Shown one piece after another: positions 40,106 to 50,530 of a stretch of 64,000 nucleotides of DNA. Made by a program: the position numbers and the translations under genes. The stretch comes from Pseudomonas brenneri (GTDB lineage Bacteria > Pseudomonadota > Gammaproteobacteria > Pseudomonadales > Pseudomonadaceae): NCBI RefSeq assembly GCF_007858285.1, contig NZ_VFIL01000010.1:186001-250000 (forward strand). Reading direction: 5' to 3'. The notes under the pieces are model-generated. The model was not told the DNA's origin, ran no database searches, and saw only the letters and a program-made list of their open reading frames with translations. Position 1 is the first letter of the stretch. Every line of letters begins with the position of its first letter.

Positions 40106-42937
40106 TTAAACAGTGAAAGCATCTTGCAGCAGTTTTTCCTGCTGCTCGGCGTGCATCGATGCATAACCACAAGCAGGTGCAGCAGAAGCATCACGACCGG
40201 CGTACTCCAGGCCCAGGGCCTTGTTGTGGTTGCCGATGCTGCGACGCAGGTGATGCTGGCTGCTGTACCACGCGCCCTGGTTCATCGGTTCTTCCTGACA
40301 CCACACCACATTTGTGAGGTTGGTGTAAGGCGCAATGGCCTCCATCAGGTCATCTTCCGGGAACGGGTAAAGCTGCTCGATACGCACGATGGCGATGTCT
40401 TCGCGGCCTTCGGCACGACGTTTTTCCAGCAAGTCGTAGTAAACCTTGCCGCTGCACAGGATCAGGCGAGTGACCTTGGCCGCGTCCAGGGTGTCGATTT
40501 CCGGAATAACGGTCTGGAACGAACCATCGGCCAGATCTTCCAGGGTCGAGATGGCCAATTTGTGACGCAACAGCGATTTCGGGGTCAACACTACCAGCGG
40601 CTTGCGCAGCGGGCGGATCACCTGGCGACGCAGCAAGTGGTAGATCTGGGCCGGGGTAGTCGGCACGCACACCTGGATGTTGTGCTCGGCGCACAATTGC
40701 AGGTAACGCTCCAGACGGGCCGAGGAGTGCTCCGGACCCTGACCTTCATAACCGTGTGGCAGCAACATGGTCAGACCGCACAGGCGGCCCCACTTGTGCT
40801 CGCCGCTGGTGATGAACTGGTCGATAACCACCTGGGCACCGTTGGCGAAGTCGCCGAACTGGGCTTCCCAGATCACCAACGCGTTTGGCGTAGTGGTCGA
40901 GTAACCGTATTCGAACGCCAGTACGGCTTCTTCAGACAGGAACGAATCGTACAGGTCGAAACGTGGCTGGCCTTCGTACAAGTGCTGCAGCGGGATGTAG
41001 GTGCCCGCGTCTTTCTGGTTGTGCAATACCGCGTGACGGTGCGAGAACGTACCACGGCCAATGTCCTGGCCGGTCATGCGGATCGGGTGACCTTCGAACG
41101 CCAGGGTCGCGTATGCCATGGTTTCGGCATAACCCCAGTTGATCGGCAGGCCGCCGGCTTGCATCTTCTGACGGTCTTCGTAGATCTTCGCAACCTGGCG
41201 CTGCACCACGAAGCCATCCGGAATTTCCAGCAGCTTGGCGGACAGTTCCTGCAGGGTCTTCAGATCGAACGAGGTGTCGTGACGCGCAGTCCAGGCGTGG
41301 CCCAGGTATGGACGCCAGTCCACGAACAGCTCTTTGTTCGGTTCTTTGACCAGGCTTTTTACTACATGCAGACCGTTGTCCAGCGCGTTGCGGTATTCAT
41401 CGATTTTCGCCTGAACACGCGCTTCATCCAGCACGCCGGCCTTGGTCAGGCTTTCGGCGTACAGCTCACGGGTAGTGCGCTGCTTGGAGATCTGCTGGTA
41501 CATCAACGGCTGGGTGCCGCTCGGCTCATCCGCTTCGTTGTGACCGCGACGGCGGTAGCAGACCAGGTCGATGACCACGTCACGCTTGAACTGCATGCGG
41601 TAGTCAATGGCCAGTTGAGTCACGAACAACACGGCTTCCGGATCATCCCCATTCACATGGAGGATCGGCGCCTGGATCATCTTGGCAACGTCGGTCGCGT
41701 ACTCGGTAGAGCGCGCGTCCAGCGGGTTGCTGATGGTGAAGCCCACCTGGTTGTTGATGACGATGTGGATCGTACCGCCGGTCTTGAAGCCGCGGGTCTG
41801 CGACATCTGGAACGTTTCCAGGACCACGCCTTGACCGGCGAATGCCGCGTCACCGTGGATGGAAATCGGCAGGACCTTCTCACCGGTGGAATCGTTGCGA
41901 CGATCCTGGCGAGCACGTACCGAACCCTCGACCACTGGAGAAACGATTTCCAGGTGGGATGGGTTGAACGCCATGGCCAGGTGAACTTCACCGCCGGTGG
42001 TCATCACGTTGGACGAGAAGCCCTGGTGGTATTTAACGTCACCGGAACCCAGCTCGACCTTCTTCTTGCCTTCGAACTCGTCGAACAGCTCGCGCGGGTT
42101 CTTGCCGAAGGTGTTGACCAACACGTTCAGGCGACCACGGTGAGCCATGCCGATCACGATTTCCTTGGTGCCGTAGGAACCGGAACGCTGGATCAACTCG
42201 TCGAGCATCGGAATCAGGCTTTCGCCGCCTTCCAGGCCGAAACGCTTGGTGCCCGGGTATTTGGTGCCCAGGTATTTCTCAAGGCCTTCGGCAGCGGTTA
42301 CGCGCTCAAGCAGGTGACCGCGCACATCGGCGGACAGCACCGGACGCCCACGCACGCCTTCAAGGCGATGCTGGAACCAGTGGCGCTGCTCGGAATCGGT
42401 GATGTGCGTGAATTCAGCGCCGATGGTGCGGCAATATGTCTGCTGCAACGCTTCGTGAATTTCGCGTAGGCTCGCTTCCTCTTTGCCGATGAACAGGTCG
42501 CCGGCACGGAAGGTCGTATCAAGATCGGCATTGGTCAAGCCGTAGTGATTGATCGACAGGTCTGCAGGTGCAGGACGCTGCCACAGCCCCAGCGGGTCAA
42601 GCTGGGCTGCCTGGTGGCCACGCATACGGTAGGCCTGGATCAGTCGCAATACTTCAACTTGCTTCTTCTCGTGCTCACTGCTCACGCTCCCGGCGGAAAC
42701 CGGTTGGGCGCGGCGCTGGTTCTTTGCCAGCAGCACAAATTGATCGCGAATTGTTGCATGCGATACATCGGTGGCAGCGTTGCCGTCTGAAGACAACGTC
42801 TGAAATTTGGTGCGCCATTCTTCTGGCACAGCGTTAGGGTCGTGCAGGTAGAGCTCATAAAGCTCTTCCACATAGGCAGCGTTACCACCTGAAAGATAGC
42901 CGCTGTTCCACATGCGCTGCATCACGCTTTCTTGCAT
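40106..42937 (-). CDS. sucA: 2-oxoglutarate dehydrogenase E1 component
   Basis: Thiamine-diphosphate-dependent decarboxylase of 943 residues, the usual length for Pseudomonas. Landmarks: the N-terminal SGGNAAYVEELYELYLHDP (E2-binding), GMAHRGRLNVL, the ThDP/Mg site in HGDAAFAGQG, CYRRRGHNEADEP, and LPHGYEGQGPEHSSARLERYL. It starts the sucAB-lpd-sucCD part of the cluster, 260 bp downstream of sdhB. Confidence 0.97.
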   Translation of the reverse strand: MQESVMQRMWNSGYLSGGNAAYVEELYELYLHDPNAVPEEWRTKFQTLSSDGNAATDVSHATIRDQFVLLAKNQRRAQPVSAGSVSSEHEKKQVEVLRLIQAYRMRGHQAAQLDPLGLWQRPAPADLSINHYGLTNADLDTTFRAGDLFIGKEEASLREIHEALQQTYCRTIGAEFTHITDSEQRHWFQHRLEGVRGRPVLSADVRGHLLERVTAAEGLEKYLGTKYPGTKRFGLEGGESLIPMLDELIQRSGSYGTKEIVIGMAHRGRLNVLVNTFGKNPRELFDEFEGKKKVELGSGDVKYHQGFSSNVMTTGGEVHLAMAFNPSHLEIVSPVVEGSVRARQDRRNDSTGEKVLPISIHGDAAFAGQGVVLETFQMSQTRGFKTGGTIHIVINNQVGFTISNPLDARSTEYATDVAKMIQAPILHVNGDDPEAVLFVTQLAIDYRMQFKRDVVIDLVCYRRRGHNEADEPSGTQPLMYQQISKQRTTRELYAESLTKAGVLDEARVQAKIDEYRNALDNGLHVVKSLVKEPNKELFVDWRPYLGHAWTARHDTSFDLKTLQELSAKLLEIPDGFVVQRQVAKIYEDRQKMQAGGLPINWGYAETMAYATLAFEGHPIRMTGQDIGRGTFSHRHAVLHNQKDAGTYIPLQHLYEGQPRFDLYDSFLSEEAVLAFEYGYSTTTPNALVIWEAQFGDFANGAQVVIDQFITSGEHKWGRLCGLTMLLPHGYEGQGPEHSSARLERYLQLCAEHNIQVCVPTTPAQIYHLLRRQVIRPLRKPLVVLTPKSLLRHKLAISTLEDLADGSFQTVIPEIDTLDAAKVTRLILCSGKVYYDLLEKRRAEGREDIAIVRIEQLYPFPEDDLMEAIAPYTNLTNVVWCQEEPMNQGAWYSSQHHLRRSIGNHNKALGLEYAGRDASAAPACGYASMHAEQQEKLLQDAFTV

Positions 42938-43128
42938 GCTTGGTCACCCTCGATTTGGGGACACCACCGGCGAAAACACCGAGTTTGCTTGCAAAAGGCC
43001 AAGTGCAGCGACCAAAACAAGCCACTTAGGATCACGCTGATAGTTCGGGTACCAACCCGAATGCCCCTGCTTGTCTCATTTCTTCAAAATAAGAGCTGCG
43101 GCTTTGTAAGTCGCTGCTCAAGTTAAAA

Positions 43129-43158
43129 CTACGGCGCCGGTTGAAGCCTGCGCCGTAG
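43129..43158 (-). terminator. hairpin between sdhB and sucA (attenuator or weak terminator)
   Basis: Stem CTACGGCGC (43129-43137) / GCGCCGTAG (43150-43158); on the minus strand the stem is followed by TTTTAAC. This is a plausible partial terminator that would set different levels of sdh and suc mRNA. Confidence 0.6.
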
Positions 43159-43197
43159 CATTTACGGGCACAACGGTCCTGCTTTTGCTACAACGTC

Positions 43198-43902
43198 TTA
43201 CACGCCGCTCTGCAGCAGCATGTTACGGATGTGACCAATGGCCTTAGTCGGGTTCAGGCCTTTAGGACATACGTTGACGCAGTTCATGATCCCGCGGCAG
43301 CGGAATACGCTGAACGGGTCATCCAGTGAAGCCAGACGCTCGGACGTCTTGGTGTCACGGCTGTCTGCCAGGAAGCGATAGGCTTGCAGCAGTGCAGCTG
43401 GACCCAGGAACTTGTCCGGGTTCCACCAGAAGGACGGGCAAGAGGTCGAGCAGCAAGCGCACAGGATGCACTCGTACAGACCGTCGAGCTTCTCGCGCTC
43501 TTCCGGGGACTGCAGACGCTCGATGGCCGGAGCCGGCGTGTCGTTCTGCAGGAATGGCTTAACCTTCTCGTATTGCTTGTAGAAGATGCTCATATCGACG
43601 ACCAGGTCACGGATAACCGGCAAACCTGGCAGCGGACGTACAACGAGCTTGCCCTTCTTGACCACGGCAGACAGCGGCGTGACGCAAGCCAGGCCGTTTT
43701 TGCCGTTGATGTTCATGCCGTCGGAACCACAGACACCTTCACGGCAAGAGCGACGATAGGAGAAACCTTCGTCCTGCTCTTTGATCAGGGCCAGCACATC
43801 CAGCACCATCAGGTCTTTACCACCGGTATCGACCTCAAATTCCTGCATGAACGGCGCGGCGTCCTGATCAGGGTTGTAGCGATAAACACTGACTTTCAAC
43901 AT
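43198..43902 (-). CDS. sdhB: succinate dehydrogenase iron-sulfur subunit
   Basis: A 234-residue subunit that carries electrons from SdhA to quinone. The [2Fe-2S] ligands are in CREGVCGSDGMNING and following residues, the [4Fe-4S] and [3Fe-4S] ligands in CILCACCSTSCPSFW and CRGIMNCVNVCPKGLNP. Start ATG 43902 (MLKVSVYRY) has AAGGG about 10 bases upstream; a GTG three codons earlier is less likely. It follows sdhA by 11 bp. Confidence 0.97.
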   Translation of the reverse strand: MLKVSVYRYNPDQDAAPFMQEFEVDTGGKDLMVLDVLALIKEQDEGFSYRRSCREGVCGSDGMNINGKNGLACVTPLSAVVKKGKLVVRPLPGLPVIRDLVVDMSIFYKQYEKVKPFLQNDTPAPAIERLQSPEEREKLDGLYECILCACCSTSCPSFWWNPDKFLGPAALLQAYRFLADSRDTKTSERLASLDDPFSVFRCRGIMNCVNVCPKGLNPTKAIGHIRNMLLQSGV

Positions 43903-43913
43903 GGCAGCCACCC

Positions 43914-45686
43914 TTAGTAAGTCCGAATCTTCGGTTCAAACGTCGGAACCGTCTTCGGCGAGAAGTTCACGGCACGCTTGGTTACACGCTTGTCACCCGG
44001 GAAGTACAGGGTGTGGCACAACCAGTTTTCGTCATCGCGATCTTCAAAGTCTTCACGAGCGTGGGCACCACGGGATTCTTTACGAACCTCGGCGGCAATC
44101 GCAGTCGCTTCAGCCACTTCCAGCAGGTTTTGCAGCTCAAGGGCTTCGATACGAGCGGTGTTGAACGCCTGGCTCTTATCGTTGATCTTGACGTTGGCAA
44201 TCCGCTTGCGCAGGTCAGCCAGCTGGGCAATACCCTTCTGCATGTATTCGCCAGTACGGAATACACCGAAGTAGTTCTGCATGCAGTTTTGCAGCTCGCG
44301 ACGCAGGGTTGCCACGTCTTCGCCATCAGTGCGCTCGTTCAGCGCGTTCAGACGCGCCAGGGCAGCTTCAATGTTGGCGTCGGTGGCGTCATCGTATTCG
44401 ATGCCGTCGGTCAGGGCTTTTTCCAGGTGCAGGCCGGCAGCACGACCGAATACCACCAGGTCGAGCAGCGAGTTGCCGCCCAGGCGGTTGGCACCGTGAA
44501 CCGATACGCAAGCCACTTCGCCTACCGCGAACAGACCATGAATGATCTCGTCCACGCCTTCGGCGTTCTGGGTGATTGCCTGCCCGTGAATGTTGGTCGG
44601 CACGCCGCCCATCATATAGTGGCAAGTTGGAACTACTGGAACCGGAGCAACCACCGGGTCAACGTGTGCGAAAGTCTTGGACAGTTCGCAGATACCTGGC
44701 AGGCGGCTATGCAGCACTTCCTCACCCAGGTGATCAAGCTTCAGCATCACGTGGTCGCCGTTCGGACCGCAACCGTTGCCAGCGATGATTTCTTTAACCA
44801 TCGAACGGGCAACCACGTCACGACCAGCAAGGTCCTTGGCGTTCGGAGCATAACGCTCCATGAAACGCTCGCCGTGCTTGTTGATCAGGTAACCACCTTC
44901 ACCACGGCACCCTTCTGTAACCAGTACACCGGCGCCGGCGATGCCGGTTGGGTGGAACTGCCACATTTCGATGTCTTGCACCGGTACGCCAGCACGCAGG
45001 GCCATGCCAACGCCGTCGCCGGTGTTGATCAGGGCGTTGGTGGTCGACGCGTAGATACGACCTGCACCGCCAGTCGCCAGAACGGTAGCCTTGGCGCGGA
45101 TGTAGGTGGTTTCACCGGTTTCGATGCAGATCGCGATCACACCGACGAACTCGCCTTGCGCGTTCTTGACCAGGTCTACCGCGTAGTACTCGTTCAGGAA
45201 CGTGGTGCCGGCTTTCAGGTTGCCCTGATAAAGGGTGTGCAGCAGGGCGTGACCGGTACGGTCGGATGCTGCGCAGGTACGTGCAGCCTGGCCGCCTTTG
45301 CCGTAGTCCTTGGACTGGCCGCCGAATGGACGCTGGTAGATACGACCTTGCTCGGTACGGGAGAACGGCAGACCCATGTGGTCCAGTTCGAACACCGCGG
45401 CCGGGCCTTCCTGACACATGTACTCGATAGCGTCCTGGTCACCGATGTAGTCGGAACCCTTGACGGTATCGTACATGTGCCAGCGCCAGTCATCGTTCGG
45501 GTCAGCAGATGCGATGGCGCAGGTGATGCCACCCTGGGCCGATACGGTGTGGGAACGGGTCGGGAACACCTTGGTGATCACGGCCGTCTTGTGACCGCCC
45601 TGGGCCAGCTGCAGCGCGGCGCGCATGCCGGCGCCGCCGCCACCAATAATGATGGCGTCAAAAGAAATCGTTGGAATGTTAGCCAT
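43914..45686 (-). CDS. sdhA: succinate dehydrogenase flavoprotein subunit
   Basis: Oxidises succinate to fumarate. The 590-residue protein has the FAD Rossmann motif [14 protein letters not shown], the covalent-FAD histidine in [11 protein letters not shown], the catalytic motif [21 protein letters not shown], and the C-terminal [16 protein letters not shown]. It follows sdhD by 3 bp in the sdhCDAB operon. Confidence 0.97.
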   Translation of the reverse strand: MANIPTISFDAIIIGGGGAGMRAALQLAQGGHKTAVITKVFPTRSHTVSAQGGITCAIASADPNDDWRWHMYDTVKGSDYIGDQDAIEYMCQEGPAAVFELDHMGLPFSRTEQGRIYQRPFGGQSKDYGKGGQAARTCAASDRTGHALLHTLYQGNLKAGTTFLNEYYAVDLVKNAQGEFVGVIAICIETGETTYIRAKATVLATGGAGRIYASTTNALINTGDGVGMALRAGVPVQDIEMWQFHPTGIAGAGVLVTEGCRGEGGYLINKHGERFMERYAPNAKDLAGRDVVARSMVKEIIAGNGCGPNGDHVMLKLDHLGEEVLHSRLPGICELSKTFAHVDPVVAPVPVVPTCHYMMGGVPTNIHGQAITQNAEGVDEIIHGLFAVGEVACVSVHGANRLGGNSLLDLVVFGRAAGLHLEKALTDGIEYDDATDANIEAALARLNALNERTDGEDVATLRRELQNCMQNYFGVFRTGEYMQKGIAQLADLRKRIANVKINDKSQAFNTARIEALELQNLLEVAEATAIAAEVRKESRGAHAREDFEDRDDENWLCHTLYFPGDKRVTKRAVNFSPKTVPTFEPKIRTY

Positions 45687-45689
45687 GAA

Positions 45690-46058
45690 TCAGATACCCC
45701 AGAGAATCTGCACACCCCAGACGAAGTAAGCGAACATCGCGACGCCGCATACTGCCTGGAAAAGGAAACGTACTGCAGTCGCGGACTTGCCCAGCGCCAT
45801 CGGCGTCAGGTAGTCGGTCGCGATGGTCCACATGCCGACCCAGGCGTGAGCGCCCAGGGCCACAAGGGCGAGCAGACTGAAGATACGCATCCCGTTGTGG
45901 GAGAACAGACCATGCCATTGGGCGTAGCCAATGCCAGGGTTTGCAACGAGGTACCCGATCAGGAAAATGAAATAAGCCGCGAGAACGACCGCAGACACAC
46001 GCTGCGCCATCCAGTCATAGAGGCCCGAACGCGAAAGGTTCGTAACGCTGGTTACCAT
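45690..46058 (-). CDS. sdhD: succinate dehydrogenase membrane anchor subunit
   Basis: A 122-residue protein with three transmembrane helices (VLAAYFIFLIGYLVANPG; IFSLLALVALGAHAWVGMW; FLFQAVCGVAMFAYFVWGVQ). The His of ALGAHAWVGMW corresponds to the haem b ligand, and SRSGLYDWMAQR at the N-terminus is characteristic. Start 46058 has AGGAG at 7 bases and overlaps the sdhC end by 7 bases. Confidence 0.95.
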   Translation of the reverse strand: MVTSVTNLSRSGLYDWMAQRVSAVVLAAYFIFLIGYLVANPGIGYAQWHGLFSHNGMRIFSLLALVALGAHAWVGMWTIATDYLTPMALGKSATAVRFLFQAVCGVAMFAYFVWGVQILWGI

Positions 46059-46426
46059 ATCCAAACTCCTGCCAGAACGATCAGCACCACGGAAATGGCG
46101 ATGATGATTTTCGAGCCCAGGCGGCCGCCTTCCAGCGTCTCACCGATGCCCATGTCCATGATCAAGTGGCGCACACCGGCTACCAGGTGATACAGCAGAG
46201 CGGACAGGAGGCCCCATGCTACGAACTTGGCCAGCGGGCTGGTCAAGCATGCCTTCACCTCGGCGTATCCTTCCTCGGAACCCAGGGATTTGCTCAATGC
46301 ATAAAGCATGATGCCCAAGCCCAGGAACAGGATGATGCCGGAAACACGGTGCAGGAACGACGTAACGCCGGTGATGGGGAGTTTGATGGTCCTTAGGTCT
46401 AGGTTTACAGGTCGTTGGCTATTCAC
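46052..46426 (-). CDS. sdhC: succinate dehydrogenase cytochrome b556 subunit
   Basis: A 124-residue, three-helix subunit. It contains the quinone-site motif ITGVTSFLHRVSGIILFLG and the haem-ligand His in LLYHLVAGVRHLIMDMG. First gene of sdhCDAB; 364 bp separate it from the divergent gltA. Confidence 0.95.
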   Translation of the reverse strand: MNSQRPVNLDLRTIKLPITGVTSFLHRVSGIILFLGLGIMLYALSKSLGSEEGYAEVKACLTSPLAKFVAWGLLSALLYHLVAGVRHLIMDMGIGETLEGGRLGSKIIIAISVVLIVLAGVWIW

Positions 46427-46561
46427 GGCTTTTTTTCACACTGAAGAGCCCCTAACAATCAGGGCAAAGTTGTTGGGGAGTGCACTGGTCAGGTAAGCAC
46501 CACCCAGGGAGTGCGACCCCCAATGAAAGCAAGCCCAAAAGCCCTTGGCGGTCGGTGGCCG

Positions 46562-46590
46562 AGTATAGACAGTTAGGCTACTAATGACAA
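46562..46590 (-). promoter_or_regulatory. sigma70-like promoter of sdhCDAB
   Basis: On the minus strand TTGTCA (46590-46585) is followed after 17 bp by TATACT (46567-46562), about 135 bp before the sdhC ATG. Confidence 0.65.
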
Positions 46591-46704
46591 CGCGCGCTCC
46601 TCACCCTAATAGCTGATTGCGCTGACGGGATAAAAGGCGTAAACGGCAGGCAATTTCGAGGAAAAAGTACGGTTAAAGCCTTCTGGGGCAAGACTTTAGG
46701 CAAA

Positions 46705-46732
46705 TTGACATCTGGATTTATATCAATATAGT
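46705..46732 (+). promoter_or_regulatory. sigma70-like promoter of gltA
   Basis: TTGACA (46705-46710), 16-bp spacer, TATAGT (46727-46732); transcription would start about 50 bp before the gltA ATG, which has an AGGAGG ribosome-binding site. Confidence 0.72.
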
Positions 46733-46790
46733 GGTGCAGGCCCTGCGTGGGGGGTCTGTCTGATGATTTGAAGCATAAATAGGAGGCCAC

Positions 46791-48080
46791 ATGGCTGACA
46801 AAAAAGCGCAGTTGATCATCGAGGGCGCAGCCCCCGTCGAGCTGCCCATTTTAACCGGCACCGTTGGTCCCGATGTTATCGACGTACGGGGCCTGACGGC
46901 CACGGGCCGTTTCACTTTCGACCCTGGCTTCATGTCGACCGCCTCTTGCGAGTCGAAGATTACCTATATCGATGGCGATAATGGCATTCTGCTACATCGC
47001 GGCTACCCGATCGAACAACTGGCCGAGAAATCGGACTACCTGGAAACCTGCTACCTGCTGCTAAATGGCGAATTGCCAACAGCTGAGCAAAAGGCCCAGT
47101 TTGTCAGCACCGTGAAGAACCACACCATGGTTCACGAGCAGTTGAAGACTTTCTTCAACGGCTTCCGTCGCGACGCCCACCCGATGGCCGTCATGTGCGG
47201 CGTAGTCGGCGCCCTGTCGGCCTTCTATCACGACTCCCTGGACATCAATAACCCGCAGCATCGCGAAATCTCCGCGATCCGCCTGGTTGCCAAGATGCCA
47301 ACCCTGGCCGCAATGGTTTACAAGTACTCCATGGGCCAGCCCATGATGTACCCGCGCAACGACCTGACGTACGCGGAAAACTTCCTGCACATGATGTTCA
47401 ACACCCCGTGCGAGATCAAACCGATCAGCCCGGTGCTGGCCAAGGCCATGGATCGGATCTTCATCCTCCATGCCGACCACGAACAGAACGCCTCGACGTC
47501 CACCGTACGCCTGGCAGGTTCTTCGGGTGCCAACCCGTTCGCCTGTATCGCCGCCGGTATCGCTGCTCTGTGGGGCCCTGCCCACGGCGGTGCGAACGAA
47601 GCCGTATTGACCATGCTCGATGAAATCGGCGATGTGTCCAACATCGACAAGTTCATCGCCAAGGCCAAGGACAAGAACGATCCGTTCAAGTTGATGGGCT
47701 TCGGTCACCGGGTCTACAAGAACCGCGACCCACGCGCCACCGTAATGAAGCAGACCTGCGACGAAGTGTTGAAGGAACTGGGCATCAACAACGATCCGCA
47801 ACTCGAACTGGCCATGCGCCTGGAAGAGATCGCGCTGACCGACCCGTACTTCATCGAACGCTCCCTGTACCCGAACGTCGACTTCTACTCGGGGATCATC
47901 CTCAAGGCGATCGGCATTCCAACCAGCATGTTCACCGTGATCTTCGCCCTGGCGCGGACCGTGGGCTGGATCTCCCACTGGAAAGAAATGCTCTCCAGCC
48001 CGTACAAGATTGGCCGCCCGCGCCAGCTGTACACCGGCTACGAGTCGCGTGACATTACCAAGCTGGAAGACCGCAAGTAA
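46791..48080 (+). CDS. gltA: type II citrate synthase
   Basis: Condenses acetyl-CoA and oxaloacetate. The 429-residue protein is of the large hexameric, NADH-sensitive type. Catalytic residues lie in [15 protein letters not shown] (His), [11 protein letters not shown] (His) and [14 protein letters not shown] (His), and the Asp is in PNVDFYSG. Divergent from sdhCDAB, as is typical for Pseudomonas, and closed by a strong terminator. Confidence 0.98.
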   Translation: MADKKAQLIIEGAAPVELPILTGTVGPDVIDVRGLTATGRFTFDPGFMSTASCESKITYIDGDNGILLHRGYPIEQLAEKSDYLETCYLLLNGELPTAEQKAQFVSTVKNHTMVHEQLKTFFNGFRRDAHPMAVMCGVVGALSAFYHDSLDINNPQHREISAIRLVAKMPTLAAMVYKYSMGQPMMYPRNDLTYAENFLHMMFNTPCEIKPISPVLAKAMDRIFILHADHEQNASTSTVRLAGSSGANPFACIAAGIAALWGPAHGGANEAVLTMLDEIGDVSNIDKFIAKAKDKNDPFKLMGFGHRVYKNRDPRATVMKQTCDEVLKELGINNDPQLELAMRLEEIALTDPYFIERSLYPNVDFYSGIILKAIGIPTSMFTVIFALARTVGWISHWKEMLSSPYKIGRPRQLYTGYESRDITKLEDRK

Positions 48081-48106
48081 GCATTCAACTGCTTAGTTGC
48101 ATTGAG

Positions 48107-48136
48107 AACGGCCTCCCTTAGTGGAGGCCGTTTTTG
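48107..48136 (+). terminator. rho-independent terminator of gltA
   Basis: Stem AACGGCCTCC / GGAGGCCGTT with loop CTTAGT and a following T5, 27 bp after the stop. Confidence 0.92.
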
Positions 48137-48157
48137 TTTGTGCTGCCTGACCTACCG

Positions 48158-48240
48158 TTTTCGCGAGCACGCCCGCACACATTCGACCGCATTTCAAAGG
48201 ATGTACACGGTCAACTGTGGGAGCGGGCTTGCCCGCGAAA
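48158..48240. repeat. REP inverted pair, one arm degenerate
   Basis: TTTCGCGAGCACGCCCGCAC on the left (changed from the usual GAGCAAGCCCGCTCC) and TGTGGGAGCGGGCTTGCCCG on the right; lies between the gltA and actP terminators. Confidence 0.85.
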
Positions 48241-48275
48241 ACAGTAGCCCAGGCAACACAGAACCCCAGGCAAAA

Positions 48276-48305
48276 AAATGCCCCGGCCTTTCGACCGGGG
48301 CATTT
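48276..48305 (-). terminator. rho-independent terminator of actP
   Basis: Stem AAATGCCCCGG / CCGGGGCATTT, 18 bp past the actP stop on the minus strand, followed there by a T run. Confidence 0.9.
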
Positions 48306-48322
48306 CTTATTGAGCGACAACC

Positions 48323-49981
48323 TTAGTGATTAACCGCCCCGCTCGCCCCCAGACCAGTCTGTGAACGCACAAACTGCGGGAAGTACAGCGCACGCTCTTT
48401 CACCGCCGCCGCCGATTTGTCGGTGATGGAGAAAAACCAGATACCGACGAACGCAATGATCATCGAGAACAACGCCGGGTACTCGTACGGGAAGATCGCC
48501 TTTTCATGGTGCAGGATCGAGACCCAGATGGTCGGGCCAAGGATCATCAGGCCTACGGCACTGACCAGGCCCAGCCAACCGCCAATCATTGCGCCACGGG
48601 TGGTGAGGTTTTTCCAGTACATGGAAAGCAGCAGCACCGGGAAGTTACAGCTGGCCGCGATGGAGAATGCCAGGCCGACCATGAACGCAATGTTCTGGCT
48701 TTCGAACAGGATACCCAAGCCAATCGCCAGGACAGCCAGGGCGATGGTGGTGATTTTCGAGACGCGAATCTCATCCTTCTCGTTGGCCTTGCCTTTCTTG
48801 ATCACGCTGGCATACAGGTCATGGGACACCGCCGAAGCACCCGCCAGGGTCAGACCGGCAACCACTGCCAGGATGGTGGCAAACGCCACGGCCGAGATGA
48901 AGCCCAGGAAGATACTGCCGCCCACCGCATTGGCCAGGTGCACCGCCGCCATGTTGTTGCCGCCCAACAGAGCGCCTGCTGCATCCTTGAACGCCGGGTT
49001 GGTGCTGACCAGCAGAATCGCGCCGAAGCCGATGATAAAGGTCAGGATATAGAAGTAGCCGATGAAGCCTGTGGCATACAGCACGCTCTTGCGGGCTTCT
49101 TTAGCGTCACTCACGGTGAAGAAGCGCATCAGGATGTGTGGCAGGCCAGCGGTACCGAACATCAGGGCCAGGCCGAGGGAGAACGCCGAAATCGGGTCTT
49201 TCACCAGGCCGCCGGGGCTCATGATCGCCTCACCTTTAGGGTGAACCTTGATCGCCTCGGAGAACAGCATGTTGAAGTCGAAGTTGACGTGCTTCATCAC
49301 CATCAGCGCCATGAACGAAGCACCGGACAGCAGCAACACGGCCTTGATGATCTGTACCCACGTGGTTGCCAGCATGCCGCCGAACAACACATAGAGGCAC
49401 ATCAGGATACCCACCAGGATCACCGCAACATGGTAATCAAGGCCGAACAGCAGTTGGATCAGCTTGCCCGCGCCAACCATCTGCGCGATCAGGTAGAACG
49501 CCACCACCACCAGCGAACCACAGGCCGACAGGCTGCGGATCTGGGTCTGCCCGAGGCGATAGGACGCCACGTCAGCGAAGGTGTACTTGCCCAGGTTACG
49601 CAGGCGCTCGGCGATCAGGAACAGAATGATCGGCCAGCCCACCAGGAAGCCGATCGAGTAGATCAGGCCATCGTAGCCAGAGGTGAATACCAGCGCGGAA
49701 ATCCCCAGGAAAGATGCCGCCGACATGTAGTCGCCGGCAATCGCCAGGCCGTTCTGGAAACCGGTGATCTTGCCGCCGGCCGCATAGTAGTCAGCCGCCG
49801 AATTGTTACGTTTGGACGCCCAATAGGTAATGCACAAGGTAGCGCCGACGAAGGCGACAAACATCACGATAGCCGCGACATTCAACGGTTGCTTGTGCAC
49901 TTCACCCGTCAATGCGTCCGCCGCCCAAACGGCAGGAGCAAACAGCGAAGCGCCGAATACAGCCAATAGACGACGGATCAT
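48323..49981 (-). CDS. actP: cation/acetate symporter ActP
   Basis: A 552-residue member of the sodium:solute symporter family that imports acetate and other short carboxylates. About thirteen transmembrane helices follow a cleavable-looking leader ([18 protein letters not shown]). Motifs include [29 protein letters not shown] in pieces and the [17 protein letters not shown] segment. It overlaps the upstream DUF485 gene by four bases, the usual yjcH-actP arrangement; acs is not adjacent here. Confidence 0.95.
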   Translation of the reverse strand: MIRRLLAVFGASLFAPAVWAADALTGEVHKQPLNVAAIVMFVAFVGATLCITYWASKRNNSAADYYAAGGKITGFQNGLAIAGDYMSAASFLGISALVFTSGYDGLIYSIGFLVGWPIILFLIAERLRNLGKYTFADVASYRLGQTQIRSLSACGSLVVVAFYLIAQMVGAGKLIQLLFGLDYHVAVILVGILMCLYVLFGGMLATTWVQIIKAVLLLSGASFMALMVMKHVNFDFNMLFSEAIKVHPKGEAIMSPGGLVKDPISAFSLGLALMFGTAGLPHILMRFFTVSDAKEARKSVLYATGFIGYFYILTFIIGFGAILLVSTNPAFKDAAGALLGGNNMAAVHLANAVGGSIFLGFISAVAFATILAVVAGLTLAGASAVSHDLYASVIKKGKANEKDEIRVSKITTIALAVLAIGLGILFESQNIAFMVGLAFSIAASCNFPVLLLSMYWKNLTTRGAMIGGWLGLVSAVGLMILGPTIWVSILHHEKAIFPYEYPALFSMIIAFVGIWFFSITDKSAAAVKERALYFPQFVRSQTGLGASGAVNH

Positions 49982-50289
49982 TGCGCAGCCTCCTTGAGAA
50001 TCGCATTGTTCAGGTCGTCGAATTCGCCGTTGGCGCGTCGCACATAGATGCCTGTGAGCACAAAGGCCGAGACAATCAGGCCAATCCCGATCGGGATTCC
50101 CCAGGTTATGGACGATTCAGGGCTGATCTTGGCTCCCAGAACTTGTGGTCCATAGGCAATCAACAGGATGAATCCGGAGTACAGCCCAAGCATGATCGCC
50201 GAGAGAATCCAGGCGAACTTTTCCCTTTTACTGACCAGCTCCTTGAAGCGCGGGCTGTTTTGAATCGAGAGGTAAATGCTGTCGTTCAT
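49978..50289 (-). CDS. DUF485 membrane protein (YjcH-like)
   Basis: A 103-residue protein with two transmembrane helices ([50 protein letters not shown] in parts). Members of DUF485 are encoded just before actP and are thought to support the symporter. The ATGA overlap at 49978-49981 couples the two genes. Confidence 0.93.
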   Translation of the reverse strand: MNDSIYLSIQNSPRFKELVSKREKFAWILSAIMLGLYSGFILLIAYGPQVLGAKISPESSITWGIPIGIGLIVSAFVLTGIYVRRANGEFDDLNNAILKEAAQ

Positions 50290-50419
50290 TGTTTTTATCC
50301 TCGCAGCACAGCTTTTTTATTATTGGAACATATCCACTGTATGCGGCTGCGGGAGAGGTTCCAGACGACCTTAGTCTTAGAACCCGTGTAGCGAGGGTTT
50401 ACGGCGCGCCAGAAACAAT

Positions 50420-50520
50420 TGTAGGAGCGAGCTTGCTCGCGAAAAACGTCAACGATAACGCGCACACCCTGGAGGATTGCGGCGTCTTTGCGTTCTTCGC
50501 GAGCAAGCTCGCTCCTACAG
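50420..50520. repeat. REP inverted pair (GTAGGAGCGAGC variant)
   Basis: TGTAGGAGCGAGCTTGCTCG at 50420 and its reverse complement ending at 50520; nearly the same sequence and spacing as the pair at 28762-28863, including parts of the spacer (AACGTCAACGATAACGCGCA). Confidence 0.92.
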
Positions 50521-50530
50521 GTTTATCCGA

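Larger units (their letters stand above)
46427..46790. other. 364-bp divergent control region of sdhCDAB and gltA
   Basis: Holds one recognisable sigma70-like promoter for each direction (listed separately) and no gene. A plausible site for regulators of the TCA cycle, but no operator was identified. Confidence 0.7.

Noticed and set aside
40124-42469. 781-codon plus-strand open frame opposite sucA
   Set aside because: Antisense shadow of a GC-rich coding gene; the sucA product is complete and canonical.
45449-45480. GGAACC within sdhA as a further hrp box
   Set aside because: No CCACNNA follows at 15-16 bases and it lies inside a conserved coding gene.
44013-46190. 725-codon plus-strand open frame opposite sdhA/sdhD/sdhC
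   Set aside because: Antisense shadow crossing three real genes; the composition is that of a reversed coding strand and no domain is recognisable.
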